Assembly (NCBI RefSeq): GCF_902459585.1
Contig: NZ_CABPSC010000006.1
Coordinates: 168,270-232,269, forward strand
DNA length: 64,000 nt
From: Pandoraea nosoerga
GTDB lineage: Bacteria > Pseudomonadota > Gammaproteobacteria > Burkholderiales > Burkholderiaceae
Reading direction: 5' to 3'
This document shows positions 9,185 through 19,069 of this stretch, piece after piece. Position 1 is the first letter of the stretch. Each line of letters begins with the position of its first letter. A program made the translations under genes and the position numbers. The notes below the pieces were generated by a model, which had not been told where the DNA came from, searched no databases, and saw nothing but the letters and a program-made list of their open reading frames with translations.

Positions 9185-9325
9185 TCAGAATCCCAGGACG
9201 TTGCTGCTGCTCAAACACCCTTCTACTGGGATGACCTCGAACTCGGGCACTTCAGGGAGAGAACCGGTGTCCTGTTCAAGGATCGGCTTAATGGTCGGCT
9301 CGGGTGACTTAACTGCTTCAGACAT
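9185..9325 (-). CDS. candidate RiPP precursor peptide (46 aa)
   Basis: Small ORF starting MSEAVKSPEPTIKP with a strong ribosome binding site (GGAGGG, nine bases upstream). The first two thirds is acidic and proline/glutamate-rich, like a leader; the end is GCLSSSNVLGF with a single Cys and a Ser-Ser-Ser run, like a core. It lies 55 bp before a radical SAM/SPASM (pseudo)gene, an exporter and a second radical SAM gene, all on the same strand, which is the usual layout of radical-SAM RiPP loci. I do not recognise the peptide family; the precursor role is inference from size, start signal, composition and context. Confidence 0.6.
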   Translation of the reverse strand: MSEAVKSPEPTIKPILEQDTGSLPEVPEFEVIPVEGCLSSSNVLGF

Positions 9326-9469
9326 GGCTGAGCCCTCCAAGGAGAATGGCGGGGGGCGCTGGTAGCGGCGTCCATCTTTCGACGGCGTCGCGGTTGAAAT
9401 TGTTGAGTGAGTTCCTCAGAAAGAAAACGGGCGGAGTCTTATTCTTGTTTGGAACGACACTGACCCGCG

Positions 9470-9931
9470 TCAGATCGGCAGGCTCGTGTCGAACTTGATT
9501 TCGCGCAGCACCACGCTGGTCTTCACGTTGGACACGGCAGGCAGCCGGAAGATGTGTTCGTGCAAAAAGGCGTCATACGCCTTGATGTCGGGCGCCACGA
9601 TCTTGAGGATGTAGTCGGCCTCGCCGGTCGTGCTGTAGCACTCGGTGACTTCCGGGCAAGTGCGGATCTCGCGCTCGAACTGCTCCGTGCCGCCTTCCGT
9701 ATGGCGGGTGAGTTGCACGTGCGCCAGGGCGCACACGTGCAGGCCGAGCTTCTCGCGGTCGAGCAGCACCGTATAGCGCTGGATCACGCCGCTTTGCTCC
9801 ATGTCCTTGATCCGGCGCCAGCACGGCGTGGCCGACAGCCCCACGTTCTCGGAGAGTTCCTGCGCCGAGCGCCGCGAGTCGATCTGCAGAAGACGGAGGA
9901 TCTGGCGCGCAAAGTTGTCGAGTAATTCCAT
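9470..9931 (-). CDS. Lrp/AsnC-family transcriptional regulator
   Basis: DNA-binding regulator of 153 residues. The N-terminal winged helix shows the Lrp pattern LDNFARQILRLLQIDSRRS, then VGLSATPCWRRIKDMEQSGVI. The C-terminal RAM/AsnC effector domain has VTECYSTTGEADYILKIVAPD. The start at 9931 matches the family's usual N-terminus. It is divergent from the indolepyruvate ferredoxin oxidoreductase gene with 234 bp between starts, so it probably controls that gene in response to an aromatic or branched amino acid (inference). Confidence 0.93.
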   Translation of the reverse strand: MELLDNFARQILRLLQIDSRRSAQELSENVGLSATPCWRRIKDMEQSGVIQRYTVLLDREKLGLHVCALAHVQLTRHTEGGTEQFEREIRTCPEVTECYSTTGEADYILKIVAPDIKAYDAFLHEHIFRLPAVSNVKTSVVLREIKFDTSLPI

Positions 9932-10165
9932 TTCCCAAAATCCGTTTTTTCGAAATGAACGTTTCTTATTGTGCGCCAAGTGGAGTGAAATAGTAAAAAT
10001 CTTTCTCCTGCCTCCCCATACACTGCTCCCATGCAGACGCGTGCCCGCGCCATGGGCGGGATACGACGTCAGGACGAACAGAACAGACGCCCCCGAAGCC
10101 TGGCCGCCGCCCCGCTCCCGCGAGAGACGATGGACGCCGCGGCCATGGGGATGAGGAGATACACC

Positions 10166-13100
10166 ATGAATGCCCCCATGCGCGCCGCGCTCGCGACGCC
10201 GACGGCCAACCCCCTGGCCCACCCCGACTATCAGCTCTCCGATGCGCTTACCGCGCGCCGCGGCCAGATCTTTCTGACCGGCACGCAGGCGCTGGTGCGC
10301 ATTTTGCTGATGCAACGTCAGCTCGACGCCGCGCGCGGGCTGAACACGGCCGGCTTCATCAGCGGCTATCGCGGCTCGCCGCTCGGCGGCGTCGATCAGC
10401 AGCTGTGGAAGGCGAAGAAGCTGCTCGACGCGGCGAACGTGAAATTCCTTCCCGCCATCAACGAAGAACTCGGCGGCACGGCGGTCATGGGCACGCAGCG
10501 TGTGGAAGCCGACCCCGAGCGCACCGTCGAAGGCGTGTTCGGCATGTGGTACGGCAAGGGGCCGGGCGTGGACCGCGCGGGCGATGCGCTCAAGCATGGC
10601 AACGCTTACGGCGCGTCGCGCCACGGCGGCGTGCTGGTCGTGGCCGGCGACGACCACGGTTGCGTGTCGTCGTCGATGCCGCACCAGAGCGACTTCACGA
10701 TGATGTCGTGGAGCATGCCCGTGCTCAACCCGGCGGACATTGGCGAGCTGGTGGAATTCGGCCTGTACGGCTATGCGCTGTCGCGTTTCTCCGGCGCCTG
10801 GGCGGGCCTCAAGGCGATCTCCGAGACGGTCGAGTCGCGCGGCACCGTCGATCTCGACAAGATCCGCACCGACTGGGCCGAGCCGCTCGACTACGTCGCG
10901 CCGGAAGGCGGCCTGCACAACCGCTGGCCCGACCTGCCGAGCCTCGCGCTCGAAGCGCGCCTGGCGGCCAAGCTCGACGCCGTGCGCGCCTTCTCGCGCG
11001 TGAACAGCATCGACAAATGGATCGCGCCGGCCCCCGGCGCGGACATCGGCATCGTGACCTGCGGCAAGGCGCACCTGGACCTGATGGAGACGCTGCGCCG
11101 CCTGGACATCACCGTCGACGACCTCGCCGCCGCCGGCGTGCGCATCTACAAGGTCGGCCTGTCGTTCCCGCTCGACATGACGCGTCTGGATGCTTTCGTG
11201 AGCGGCCTCAAGGAAATCCTCGTCATCGAGGAGAAGGGCCCTGTCGTCGAGCAACAGATCAAGCAGTACCTCTACAACCGGACGGCGGGCGCACGCCCGA
11301 TCGTGCTGGGCAAGACCGACGCCGATGGCCGCGCGCTGCTCTCGGCGCTCGGCGAGCTGCGCCCGTCGCGCGTGCTGCCGGTCTTCGCCGAATGGCTCGC
11401 CAAGCATCGCCCGGCGCTCGATCGCCGCGAGCGCGTGGTCGATCTCGTCGCCCACGAAATCCTCTCGAACGAAGCCGATGGCGTGCGCCGCGTGCCGTAC
11501 TTCTGCTCGGGCTGTCCGCACAACACGTCGACCAAGGTGCCCGAAGGCTCCATCGCGCAGGCCGGTATCGGCTGCCACTTCATGGCGTCGTGGATGGACC
11601 GCGACACTACCGGCCTGATCCAGATGGGCGGCGAGGGCGTGGACTGGGCGGCGCATTCGCACTTCACCAAGCGCGCGCACGTCTTCCAGAATCTGGGCGA
11701 CGGCACGTACTTCCACTCGGGCCTGCTCGCGATTCGCCAGGCGGTGGCATCCAAGGCGAATATCACCTACAAGATCCTGTACAACGATGCGGTCGCCATG
11801 ACCGGCGGCCAGCCTGTCGACGGCTCGATCTCGGTGCCGCAGATCGCCCGTCAGGTGGAAGCCGAAGGCATCGCGAAGCTGGTCGTTGTGAGCGACGAGC
11901 CGCAGAAGTACATCGGCCATGAAGGTCAGTTCCCGAAGGGCACGACCTTCCATCACCGCAGCGAACTCGACGCCGTGCAGCGCGAGCTGCGCGAGATTCC
12001 CGGCGCGACCGTGCTGATCTACGACCAGACGTGCGCGGCCGAGAAGCGCCGCCGTCGCAAGAAAAACGAATTTCCGAACCCGGATCGCCGCCTGTTCATC
12101 AACGAAGCCGTGTGCGAGGGCTGCGGCGATTGCGGCGTGGCGTCGAACTGCCTGTCGGTCGAGCCGGTCGAGACCGCGCTGGGCCGCAAGCGTCGCATCG
12201 ACCAGTCGTCGTGCAACAAGGACTTCTCCTGTGTGAACGGCTTTTGCCCGAGCTTCGTCTCGGTCAAGGGCGCGCAACTGAAGAAGGCGCTCGCGGCCGC
12301 CTTCGACCAGGCCGCGTTCGAGGCCCGCCTGAACGCGCTGCCGCAACCGGCCACGCTCGCCGGCGACGCGCCGTTCGACATCATGGTCACCGGCGTGGGC
12401 GGCACGGGCGTGGTGACCATCGGCGCGCTGATCACGATGGCGGCGCATCTCGAAGGCAAGAGCGCTTCGGTGCTCGACTTCATGGGCTTCGCACAGAAGG
12501 GCGGCGCGGTGCTCTCGTTCGTGCGCTTTGCCAACACGCCGCAGGCGCTCAACCAGGTGCGCATCGATACGCAGCAGGCCGACGTGCTGCTCGCCTGCGA
12601 CATGGTCGTGGGCGCGAGCGCCGATGCGCTGCAGACCGTGCGGCGCGGGCGCACGCGCGTCGTCGTCAACACGCATGCGATTCCGAACGCGTCGTTCGTG
12701 CAGAACCCCGACGCCAGCCTGCATGGCGACGCCCTGCTCGCCAAGATGCGTCACGCGGCCGGCAACGACAAACTCGACACGTGCGATGCGCAGGCGCTCG
12801 CGCAGCGCTTTCTTGGCGACACGATGGGCGCGAACATCATCATGCTCGGCTTCGCGTGGCAGCTCGGCCTGGTGCCCGTTTCGCTGCAGGCGCTGCAACG
12901 TGCCATCGAACTGAACAACGTGGCCGTGCCGATGAACCAGCTCGCGCTGGCCATCGGGCGACTCGCCGCCGGCGATCCGGCCGCACTGACGGAGACGACG
13001 GCCAAGGCCGCGTCCGCGCCCGCCCATGCGCCGGTGGCCGACGAGATGACGCTCGACGCGCTCATCGCCCATCGCGTCGATCTGCTCACGCAGTACCAGA

Positions 13101-13783
13101 ACGCGGCATATGCCGCCCGTTTCACCGCGTTCGTGAAGCAGGTCTCGGATGCGGAGGCGCGCGTGGCCGGCGCGCCGGGCCGTCTCACGCGCGCCGTGGT
13201 GCAGCAGCTCTCGCGTCTGATGGCCTACAAGGACGAGTACGAAGTGGCGCGCCTGTATGCCGAGACGGCCTTCACCGACGCGCTCGGCGAGGCCTTCGAG
13301 GGTAGGCCCGGCCGCGACTTCCGCCTCGAGTTCCACATGGCGCCGCCGCTCATCGCGCGCGGCAAGGACGGTGCGCTGCCGAAGAAGGTGACGATCGGCC
13401 CGTGGCTGTGGCCGGTGCTGCGCGGCATGGCGAAGCTGCGCGGGCTGCGCGGCGGTGCGCTCGACATCTTCGGCTATACGCTCGAGCGCCGCATGGAGCG
13501 CCAGCTGATCGCCGACTACCGCACGACCATCGAGCGTGCGCTGGCGGTGCTCACCGAGAACACGCTCGAGGACGTCATCGCGCTCGCGCAGGCGCCGGCG
13601 AAAATCCGCGGCTACGGTCACGTGAAGCTCGCGAATCTCGCGATGGCCAAACGCGTCGAGGCCACGATCGCGGCTCGTCTGGGTGTTGCGCCGGCCACGG
13701 GTGAAGCCGTCGGGCAGGCCCTCGCGCACGCCCGCGCAAGCGGCAAGTCGCTCAAGGGCATTGCGGTGGTGACGGCGCGCTGA
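10166..13783 (+). CDS. indolepyruvate ferredoxin oxidoreductase, fused alpha/beta-type (IOR)
   Basis: Oxidatively decarboxylates aryl- or branched 2-oxo acids to acyl-CoA, passing electrons to ferredoxin; part of aromatic or branched amino-acid breakdown. The 1205-residue protein is the one-chain bacterial form: an N-terminal region with SGYRGSPLGGVDQQLW, a TPP-domain segment YFCSGCPHNTSTK near residue 447, a ferredoxin-like cluster motif CEGCGDCGVASNC near 650 with more cysteines in SSCNKDFSCVNGFCPSF, and a gamma-type domain with GVGGTGVVTIGALI near 740. The ATG at 10166 has GAGGAGA just upstream; the longer frame from 10031 has no such site. Divergent from the Lrp gene, and followed by a terminator. 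Confidence 0.93.
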   Translation: MNAPMRAALATPTANPLAHPDYQLSDALTARRGQIFLTGTQALVRILLMQRQLDAARGLNTAGFISGYRGSPLGGVDQQLWKAKKLLDAANVKFLPAINEELGGTAVMGTQRVEADPERTVEGVFGMWYGKGPGVDRAGDALKHGNAYGASRHGGVLVVAGDDHGCVSSSMPHQSDFTMMSWSMPVLNPADIGELVEFGLYGYALSRFSGAWAGLKAISETVESRGTVDLDKIRTDWAEPLDYVAPEGGLHNRWPDLPSLALEARLAAKLDAVRAFSRVNSIDKWIAPAPGADIGIVTCGKAHLDLMETLRRLDITVDDLAAAGVRIYKVGLSFPLDMTRLDAFVSGLKEILVIEEKGPVVEQQIKQYLYNRTAGARPIVLGKTDADGRALLSALGELRPSRVLPVFAEWLAKHRPALDRRERVVDLVAHEILSNEADGVRRVPYFCSGCPHNTSTKVPEGSIAQAGIGCHFMASWMDRDTTGLIQMGGEGVDWAAHSHFTKRAHVFQNLGDGTYFHSGLLAIRQAVASKANITYKILYNDAVAMTGGQPVDGSISVPQIARQVEAEGIAKLVVVSDEPQKYIGHEGQFPKGTTFHHRSELDAVQRELREIPGATVLIYDQTCAAEKRRRRKKNEFPNPDRRLFINEAVCEGCGDCGVASNCLSVEPVETALGRKRRIDQSSCNKDFSCVNGFCPSFVSVKGAQLKKALAAAFDQAAFEARLNALPQPATLAGDAPFDIMVTGVGGTGVVTIGALITMAAHLEGKSASVLDFMGFAQKGGAVLSFVRFANTPQALNQVRIDTQQADVLLACDMVVGASADALQTVRRGRTRVVVNTHAIPNASFVQNPDASLHGDALLAKMRHAAGNDKLDTCDAQALAQRFLGDTMGANIIMLGFAWQLGLVPVSLQALQRAIELNNVAVPMNQLALAIGRLAAGDPAALTETTAKAASAPAHAPVADEMTLDALIAHRVDLLTQYQNAAYAARFTAFVKQVSDAEARVAGAPGRLTRAVVQQLSRLMAYKDEYEVARLYAETAFTDALGEAFEGRPGRDFRLEFHMAPPLIARGKDGALPKKVTIGPWLWPVLRGMAKLRGLRGGALDIFGYTLERRMERQLIADYRTTIERALAVLTENTLEDVIALAQAPAKIRGYGHVKLANLAMAKRVEATIAARLGVAPATGEAVGQALAHARASGKSLKGIAVVTAR

Positions 13784-13840
13784 GCGTCGGCGCTTTTTCG
13801 CATTCGCGCGCCGGCGCGCCGCCGCGCAACGCAGGTGAGA

Positions 13841-13865
13841 ACGGGAGCCTCGGCTCCCGTTTTTC
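13841..13865 (+). terminator. rho-independent terminator after the IOR gene
   Basis: ACGGGAGCC and GGCTCCCGT form a near-perfect hairpin directly followed by TTTTC, 58 bp after the stop codon. Confidence 0.85.
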
Positions 13866-14059
13866 ATGTGCGATCGCGGCGTGGGCGCGCGGGCGCCGCC
13901 GGGAGCGCAAGCACGTTTCTGTACCGGCGTCGGGCCGACGCGCTACCATTCGTAGGTTGCGGTAGACGCGTTGGGGCGAACCGGGGACGGCGAGCGGTGT
14001 GGCGAAGGCCGCGCGCACGGCCGCGGGCCGCCCCTAAATGCTTGATTACGGAGAGGAAA

Positions 14060-15088
14060 ATGAGTGTTTCGAAGGCACCTGGGGATCGCAAGGTGATCCT
14101 CACGGGCGATCGCCCGACGGGCCCGCTGCATCTGGGCCACTATGTCGGCAGTCTGAAGAATCGCGTGGCGTATCAGCACGAATACAAGCAATTCGTGCTG
14201 GTCGCGGACGCGCAGGCGCTGACCGACAACACGGACGATCGCGGCAAGGTGCACCGCAACGTTTCCGAAGTGGCGCTGGACTATCTGGCGGTCGGCATCG
14301 ATCCCGAAGTCACCACGATCTGCGTGCAGACGTGGCTGCCCGAACTGACCGAGCTCACGTTCTACTATCTGAACCTCGTGACGGTGGCGCGCCTCGAGCG
14401 CAATCCGACCGTCAAGCAGGAAATCGGCCTGCGCAACTTCGAGCGCGACATTCCGGCGGGCTTCCTCACGTATCCGGTCAGCCAGGCCGCGGACATCACG
14501 GCGTTTCGCGCCACGCTGGTGCCGGTGGGCGAGGATCAACTGCCGATGATCGAACAGACGAACGAGATCGTGCGGCGCCTGAACCGCCTCGCCGATCGCG
14601 AGATCCTCGTCGAGACGAAGGCGCTCGTGCCGCCGATCGGTCGTCTGCCGGGCATCGACGGCAAGGCCAAGATGAGCAAGTCGCTTGGTAACGTGATCAA
14701 CATTTCCTCCACGCCGGACGAAATCCGCGCCGCCGTGAAGAAGTGCTACACCGATCCGCTGCACCTCAAGGTCGAAGATCCCGGACACCTCGAAGGCAAC
14801 GTGGCGTTCGCCTACCTCGACGCGTTCGACGAGGACAAGGAAGGCCTGCAGGCGCTCAAGGAGCACTATGTGCGCGGCGGGCTGGCGGACTCCAAGGTGA
14901 AGGCGCGTCTCGAAGAGCGTCTGCAGGAGATGCTGCGCCCCATGCGCGAGCGTCGCGAGCAGTATGCGAGCGACCCCGGCTACGTGTGGGACATGCTGCG
15001 CGCGGGCACGGAGCGTGCGCGCGAGACGGTTTCGCAGACGCTCGACGACGTGCGCTCGGTGTTCGTTACGCCCGGCTGGAAGCCGTGA
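14060..15088 (+). CDS. trpS: tryptophanyl-tRNA synthetase
   Basis: Charges tRNA-Trp in the cytoplasm. The 342-residue protein has the class I signatures: [14 protein letters not shown] with HLGH at residues 24-27, and [10 protein letters not shown] near residue 203. The ATG at 14060 follows GGAGAGG, and the product begins [21 protein letters not shown], the expected family N-terminus; the longer open frame from 13835 covers the upstream terminator and is not used. It stands alone between two terminators. Confidence 0.96.
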   Translation: MSVSKAPGDRKVILTGDRPTGPLHLGHYVGSLKNRVAYQHEYKQFVLVADAQALTDNTDDRGKVHRNVSEVALDYLAVGIDPEVTTICVQTWLPELTELTFYYLNLVTVARLERNPTVKQEIGLRNFERDIPAGFLTYPVSQAADITAFRATLVPVGEDQLPMIEQTNEIVRRLNRLADREILVETKALVPPIGRLPGIDGKAKMSKSLGNVINISSTPDEIRAAVKKCYTDPLHLKVEDPGHLEGNVAFAYLDAFDEDKEGLQALKEHYVRGGLADSKVKARLEERLQEMLRPMRERREQYASDPGYVWDMLRAGTERARETVSQTLDDVRSVFVTPGWKP

Positions 15089-15207
15089 CGACGGCGCCCG
15101 GCATGTCGCGTGCCGGGCCGCGCGCCAGAGGGCGGCGTCGGACGACGAAACAGGCTATCGACGAAAGGTCGGCAGACGAAAGAAGACGCCGAAACGAAGA
15201 CGGCAAG

Positions 15208-15243
15208 AAGGCAGCCCGCGCTTCATCGGCGGGCTGCCTTTTT
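15208..15243 (+). terminator. rho-independent terminator after trpS
   Basis: Arms AAGGCAGCCCGC and GCGGGCTGCCTT (12 bp, perfect) around a nine-base loop, followed by TTT. It also sits 53 bp from the convergent amidohydrolase stop, so it may serve both genes. Confidence 0.88.
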
Positions 15244-15295
15244 CGTGGGCCGGTGCACCTCGCGGCCGCGACGGCTGCCGGGACGATCGCTGCGA

Positions 15296-16537
15296 TTACT
15301 GCAACGACTGCGGTTGCTTCGCGATCTTGCCGTCCTTGAAGACCCAGCGGATGCCCTCGCCCTGGCCCGTGAGCACGTCGATCGATTCGAGCGGATTGCC
15401 GTCGACGACCAGCACGTCGGCGAGGGCGCCCGGTGCGATCACGCCCAGCTCACCCACGCGATTGAGAATTTCGGCGCCGATCACCGTGGCCGAGCGCAGC
15501 GTCTCGGCCGCACCGAGCACGTCGGCGCGAATGGTGAGCTCGTCGGACTGGTACTTGTGCATGTCGCCGAGCAGATCCGAGCCGAAGCCCATTTTCACGC
15601 CGGCGTCGCGATAGATGGCGAGCGACTCGCGTCCGGCGCGCTGCACGTTCTCGACCTTCGCCACCGACTCCGGCGGCAGTCCCAGCGATGCGCCGTCCTT
15701 GGCGAGCGCGTCGTAGGTGACGAGCGTCGGCACGACGTATGCGCCCTTCTCGGCCATGAGCTTCGCCGTCTGCGCGTCGCACAGGTTGCCGTGCTCGATG
15801 GTGCGCACGCCGCAGCGCACCGCGCGCTCGATTGCCTTCGGCGTATAGGCGTGCGCCATTACGTAAGTCTGGGCCGCTTCCGCTTCCGCGACCGCGGCAC
15901 GGATCTCGTCTTCCGAATACTGCGTGTTGGCGATCGGGTCGACAGGCGAGGCGACGCCGCCCGAGGCCATCAGCTTGATCTGCGTTGCGCCTTTCTGGAT
16001 TTCCTCGCGCACGGCCAGACGGATCGGGTCTACGCCGTCGACCACGCGGCCGATGGCGCCGGCGCGAAACGCACACGAGCACGGCTCGAGCGTATCGCTG
16101 CGCGGACGGAAGTCGCCGTGACCGCCGGTCTGCGAGAGCGCCTTGCCCGATGGGAAGATGCGCGGGCCCGGAATCACGCCTTGCTCGATTGCCTGCTGCA
16201 GCGCCCAGTCCGCGCCGCCGGCGTCGCGCACGGTGGTGAAGCCGCGGTTGAGCATGCCCTGCATGATGGGCAGCGACTTGAGCACCGTGAGGACGTTGGG
16301 CTGGCTGGCGTTGGTGCCGAGGTTCGCGTGCGAGGCGAGCACGTGTACGTGGCAGTCGATCATGCCGGGCATGACGGTCTTGCCGGTGACGTCGATCACC
16401 GTGGCGCCTTCGATGTCGAGCGGGGTGGGGCTCACGGCGGTGATGCGGTTGCCGTCAATGGCGACGTCGTGACGCTCGAGCAGACGGCCGGCGGCTGCAT
16501 CGAGCACGTTGCCGCCGCGAAGCAGAGTAACGGACAT
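15296..16537 (-). CDS. metal-dependent amidohydrolase (imidazolonepropionase/prolidase-like)
   Basis: Cytoplasmic hydrolase of 413 residues in the amidohydrolase superfamily; the substrate is unknown, with Xaa-Pro dipeptidase-like or imidazolonepropionase-like enzymes as nearest guesses. Metal ligands are visible in order: DCHVHV (His 63 and His 65), the Lys segment QIKLMASGG, the histidines in MAHAYT and TIEHGN, and the Asp in GFGSDLLG. A C-terminal composite beta domain ends WVFKDGKIAK. The start at 16537 follows GAGGAAA. It is downstream of an MHS-type transporter on the same strand (65 bp), suggesting uptake and hydrolysis of the same compound. Confidence 0.88.
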   Translation of the reverse strand: MSVTLLRGGNVLDAAAGRLLERHDVAIDGNRITAVSPTPLDIEGATVIDVTGKTVMPGMIDCHVHVLASHANLGTNASQPNVLTVLKSLPIMQGMLNRGFTTVRDAGGADWALQQAIEQGVIPGPRIFPSGKALSQTGGHGDFRPRSDTLEPCSCAFRAGAIGRVVDGVDPIRLAVREEIQKGATQIKLMASGGVASPVDPIANTQYSEDEIRAAVAEAEAAQTYVMAHAYTPKAIERAVRCGVRTIEHGNLCDAQTAKLMAEKGAYVVPTLVTYDALAKDGASLGLPPESVAKVENVQRAGRESLAIYRDAGVKMGFGSDLLGDMHKYQSDELTIRADVLGAAETLRSATVIGAEILNRVGELGVIAPGALADVLVVDGNPLESIDVLTGQGEGIRWVFKDGKIAKQPQSLQ

Positions 16538-16602
16538 GGGGATTTCCTCGAAAAAATGCACAAGGCGCGCCGGGTGGGGCGCGCCTTGCTTGGGGGGAAG
16601 AC

Positions 16603-17883
16603 TCAGGCCTTGGGCAGCGGCTTGACGAAGCGGGTGCCGATGAGACTGATGGTGGCGGCGACGATCACGTAGATCGCCGGCGCCATGTTGCTGCCGGTGC
16701 GCGCGATCAGCCAGGTGATGATGAGCGCGGCGAACCCGCCGAAGATCGTGACCGCGAAGTTGTACGCGACCGACAGACCCGTCGAGAGCACCTTGGCCGG
16801 AAACAGCTCCGAGAACGCGGCGAGGATCGGGCCGGTATAGCACGCGATGAGCGCGCCGAACACGATCTGGAATGCAAGCAGCGACGGCAGGCCGGGCGCC
16901 ACGTTCAGATACGTGAACATCGGCCAGGCGAGCAGCAGGATCAGCAGCGCCGAGCCCGACAGGAACGGACGGCGGCCATAGCGATCGGCCAGACGTCCCA
17001 CGATCGGCGCGAACACCAGGATCATCGCGCCGCCGACCATGCCGGCGGTAAAGCCGTTCGAGGCCGGCAGATGGAGCACGCGTTGCGCATACGTCGGCAT
17101 GTAGAACAGCAGCACATACGTGCAGATGGTCCACAGCACGACCATCGAGAAGCTCGCGAGCGTCTCGCGCGGGTATTGCGAGAAAACATCGCGCAGCGGC
17201 GTGTCGGACTTCTCGGCATGCTGGAACGTCGGCGTCTCGTCGATCTTGTTGCGGATGTAGAAGCCGACCGGACCGATCAGCATGCCCACGATGAACGGCA
17301 CGCGCCAACCCCACGATTCGAGCGCGGCACGGTCGAGCTCGGTGGTCACGAATGTGCCCACGGCGGCGCCCAGCAGCACGGCGAAGCCGATGCTCGACTG
17401 AATCCATGCCGAGTAGTACGCGCGCTGATTGGCCGGCGCGTATTCGGTGAGGAACGCGGTCGCGCCGCCCATTTCGCCGCCGGCGGAGAAACCTTGCAGC
17501 AGGCGCGCGAGCACGATGATGAGCGGGGCGGCCAGACCAATCTGGTCGTAGGTCGGCGCCAGGCCGATCATGGCGGTGCCGGCGGCCATGAGCAGAATGG
17601 TCAGCGACAGCGCCGCCTTGCGGCCCACGCGGTCGGCATAGATGCCGAGCACGATGCCGCCGACCGGGCGCATGAAGAAGCCCACGCCGAAGGTCGCCAC
17701 GGCGAGCAGGAACGACGACAGGTCGTCGCCCGTGGGGAAGAACTGCTTCGCGATGATCGCCGCGAAGAAGCTATAGACGGTGAAGTCGAACCACTCCAGG
17801 CCGTTGCCGATCACCGTCGCCACGATGGCTTGACGGCGCTGGCGGGCCATATTGTCTTGAGGCACAGCGTAGGTCGCCTGCAT
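16603..17883 (-). CDS. MFS metabolite:H+ symporter (MHS family)
   Basis: Twelve-helix inner-membrane importer of 426 residues with MHS-family traits: GNGLEWFDFTVYSFFAAIIAKQFFP in the first helix, ADRVGRKAAL between helices 2 and 3, and RLLQGFSAGGEMGGATAFLTE in helix 4. MHS members carry organic acids, proline or betaine-like solutes; the substrate here is unknown. The ATG at 17883 follows GGGAGA. The gene heads a likely two-gene operon with the amidohydrolase, and the LysR gene upstream on the same strand is the probable regulator. Confidence 0.87.
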   Translation of the reverse strand: MQATYAVPQDNMARQRRQAIVATVIGNGLEWFDFTVYSFFAAIIAKQFFPTGDDLSSFLLAVATFGVGFFMRPVGGIVLGIYADRVGRKAALSLTILLMAAGTAMIGLAPTYDQIGLAAPLIIVLARLLQGFSAGGEMGGATAFLTEYAPANQRAYYSAWIQSSIGFAVLLGAAVGTFVTTELDRAALESWGWRVPFIVGMLIGPVGFYIRNKIDETPTFQHAEKSDTPLRDVFSQYPRETLASFSMVVLWTICTYVLLFYMPTYAQRVLHLPASNGFTAGMVGGAMILVFAPIVGRLADRYGRRPFLSGSALLILLLAWPMFTYLNVAPGLPSLLAFQIVFGALIACYTGPILAAFSELFPAKVLSTGLSVAYNFAVTIFGGFAALIITWLIARTGSNMAPAIYVIVAATISLIGTRFVKPLPKA

Positions 17884-18129
17884 CTGGGTCTCCCGGAGGA
17901 TGGATGGCGTCCGTCGCGTGCCATGGAATTCACGTCGTGCCGGTAATACGCCTGCTTTTATCGAATCACGTCCGCCAAGACGGTCGCCCTCCCGAGGGGC
18001 TGCCGACAGGCTCGACGGGCGTGCGCGGATCCACCACAAAATAGGACAGACAAAATGACAGGCCAAACGAAAATTACGCATGTTGCCATGCGCCAGACGC
18101 ATGGCAACTTTCGCAAACGTGCGTAAGCC

Positions 18130-19032
18130 CTATGATGGGAAACGAGTTTGCGAGTAGATCCAGTTGCGGAAAATTCGCGCTGCGGCATGCTCGTGGCGCT
18201 CGGCAGGCCACACGAGATAGTAGCCGCCGCCGAGGCTGGCGCTCGCCTCGCAGGCGCGCACGAGCAGCCCGGCCTCGAGACACGGATCGATCATGTGGCG
18301 CCAGCCCATGACCAGGCCGCCGCCCTCGATGGCCATCTGCACGAGCAGCGGGTAGTAGTTGGCGCTGACCATGCGTGGGAATTTCGGCACGCTCACGCCC
18401 TGCAGCTCGAACCAGTCGGGCCACGACATCCACTTGCGCTGGCCGTCCTCGATGAAGAGGAGCGTCTCGTCGAGGAGATCGGCGGCGCGAAGCTTGCGGC
18501 CGCCGAGGTAGGCAGGCGAGCACACGGGGAAGACTTCCTCGTCGAACAGGCGCCGCCCGGCAAAGTCGGGCGGCAGATCGTTGCGCACGTAGTACACGCC
18601 GAGATCGAACTCCGAGGCGGAGAGCGACGTAATGCCGTCCTTCACGATCACGCGGATCTTGATGTCGGGATGCGCGGCGCGAAAGCGCATGAGCTGCGGC
18701 GTCATCCACAGCACGGCCACGCCCGACGAACACGCCACCGTGAGCTCGAGCTCGCCGCGCCGCTTCATCAGATCGGCCGTCGCTTCGGCGCACTCGGCCA
18801 GCAGGCGTTGAATCTGCTCGGCGTAGCGCTGGCCTGCCACCGTTAGCCGCAGCGTGCGGTGCTCGCGCGTGAACAGCGCGCGCCCGAGAAACTCCTCGAG
18901 CTGCGCGATCTGGCGACTCACGGCGCTTTGCGTGAGGTTGAGCTCGGCGGCTGCCCGCGTGAAGCTCGCATGCCGCACGGCGGCGTCGAACGCGATCAGA
19001 CAGTGCAGCGGCGGCAACGGCGAGATGGGCAT
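18130..19032 (-). CDS. LysR-family transcriptional regulator (GcvA-like)
   Basis: DNA-binding activator or repressor of 300 residues. The N-terminal helix-turn-helix reads RHASFTRAAAELNLTQSAVSRQIAQLEEFLG, followed by a substrate-binding domain with ELTVACSSGVAVLWMTPQLM and FDLGVYYVRNDLP. The opening PLPPLHCLIAFDAAVRH is the GcvA-subtype pattern. It lies upstream of the MHS transporter and amidohydrolase on the same strand and 37 bp after the fumC stop; the transporter pair is the likelier target (inference). Confidence 0.9.
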   Translation of the reverse strand: MPISPLPPLHCLIAFDAAVRHASFTRAAAELNLTQSAVSRQIAQLEEFLGRALFTREHRTLRLTVAGQRYAEQIQRLLAECAEATADLMKRRGELELTVACSSGVAVLWMTPQLMRFRAAHPDIKIRVIVKDGITSLSASEFDLGVYYVRNDLPPDFAGRRLFDEEVFPVCSPAYLGGRKLRAADLLDETLLFIEDGQRKWMSWPDWFELQGVSVPKFPRMVSANYYPLLVQMAIEGGGLVMGWRHMIDPCLEAGLLVRACEASASLGGGYYLVWPAERHEHAAARIFRNWIYSQTRFPS

Positions 19033-19069
19033 GCGCGATGACGGAAAAGCGTGGGCGGGAGGCGTGCGC

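Noticed and set aside
9932-13867. A very long open frame on the minus strand (1465 codons in all) covering the IOR gene
   Set aside because: It is an antisense shadow of a high-GC gene; its Arg/His-rich product has no recognisable domain until it runs into the true Lrp gene at its end.
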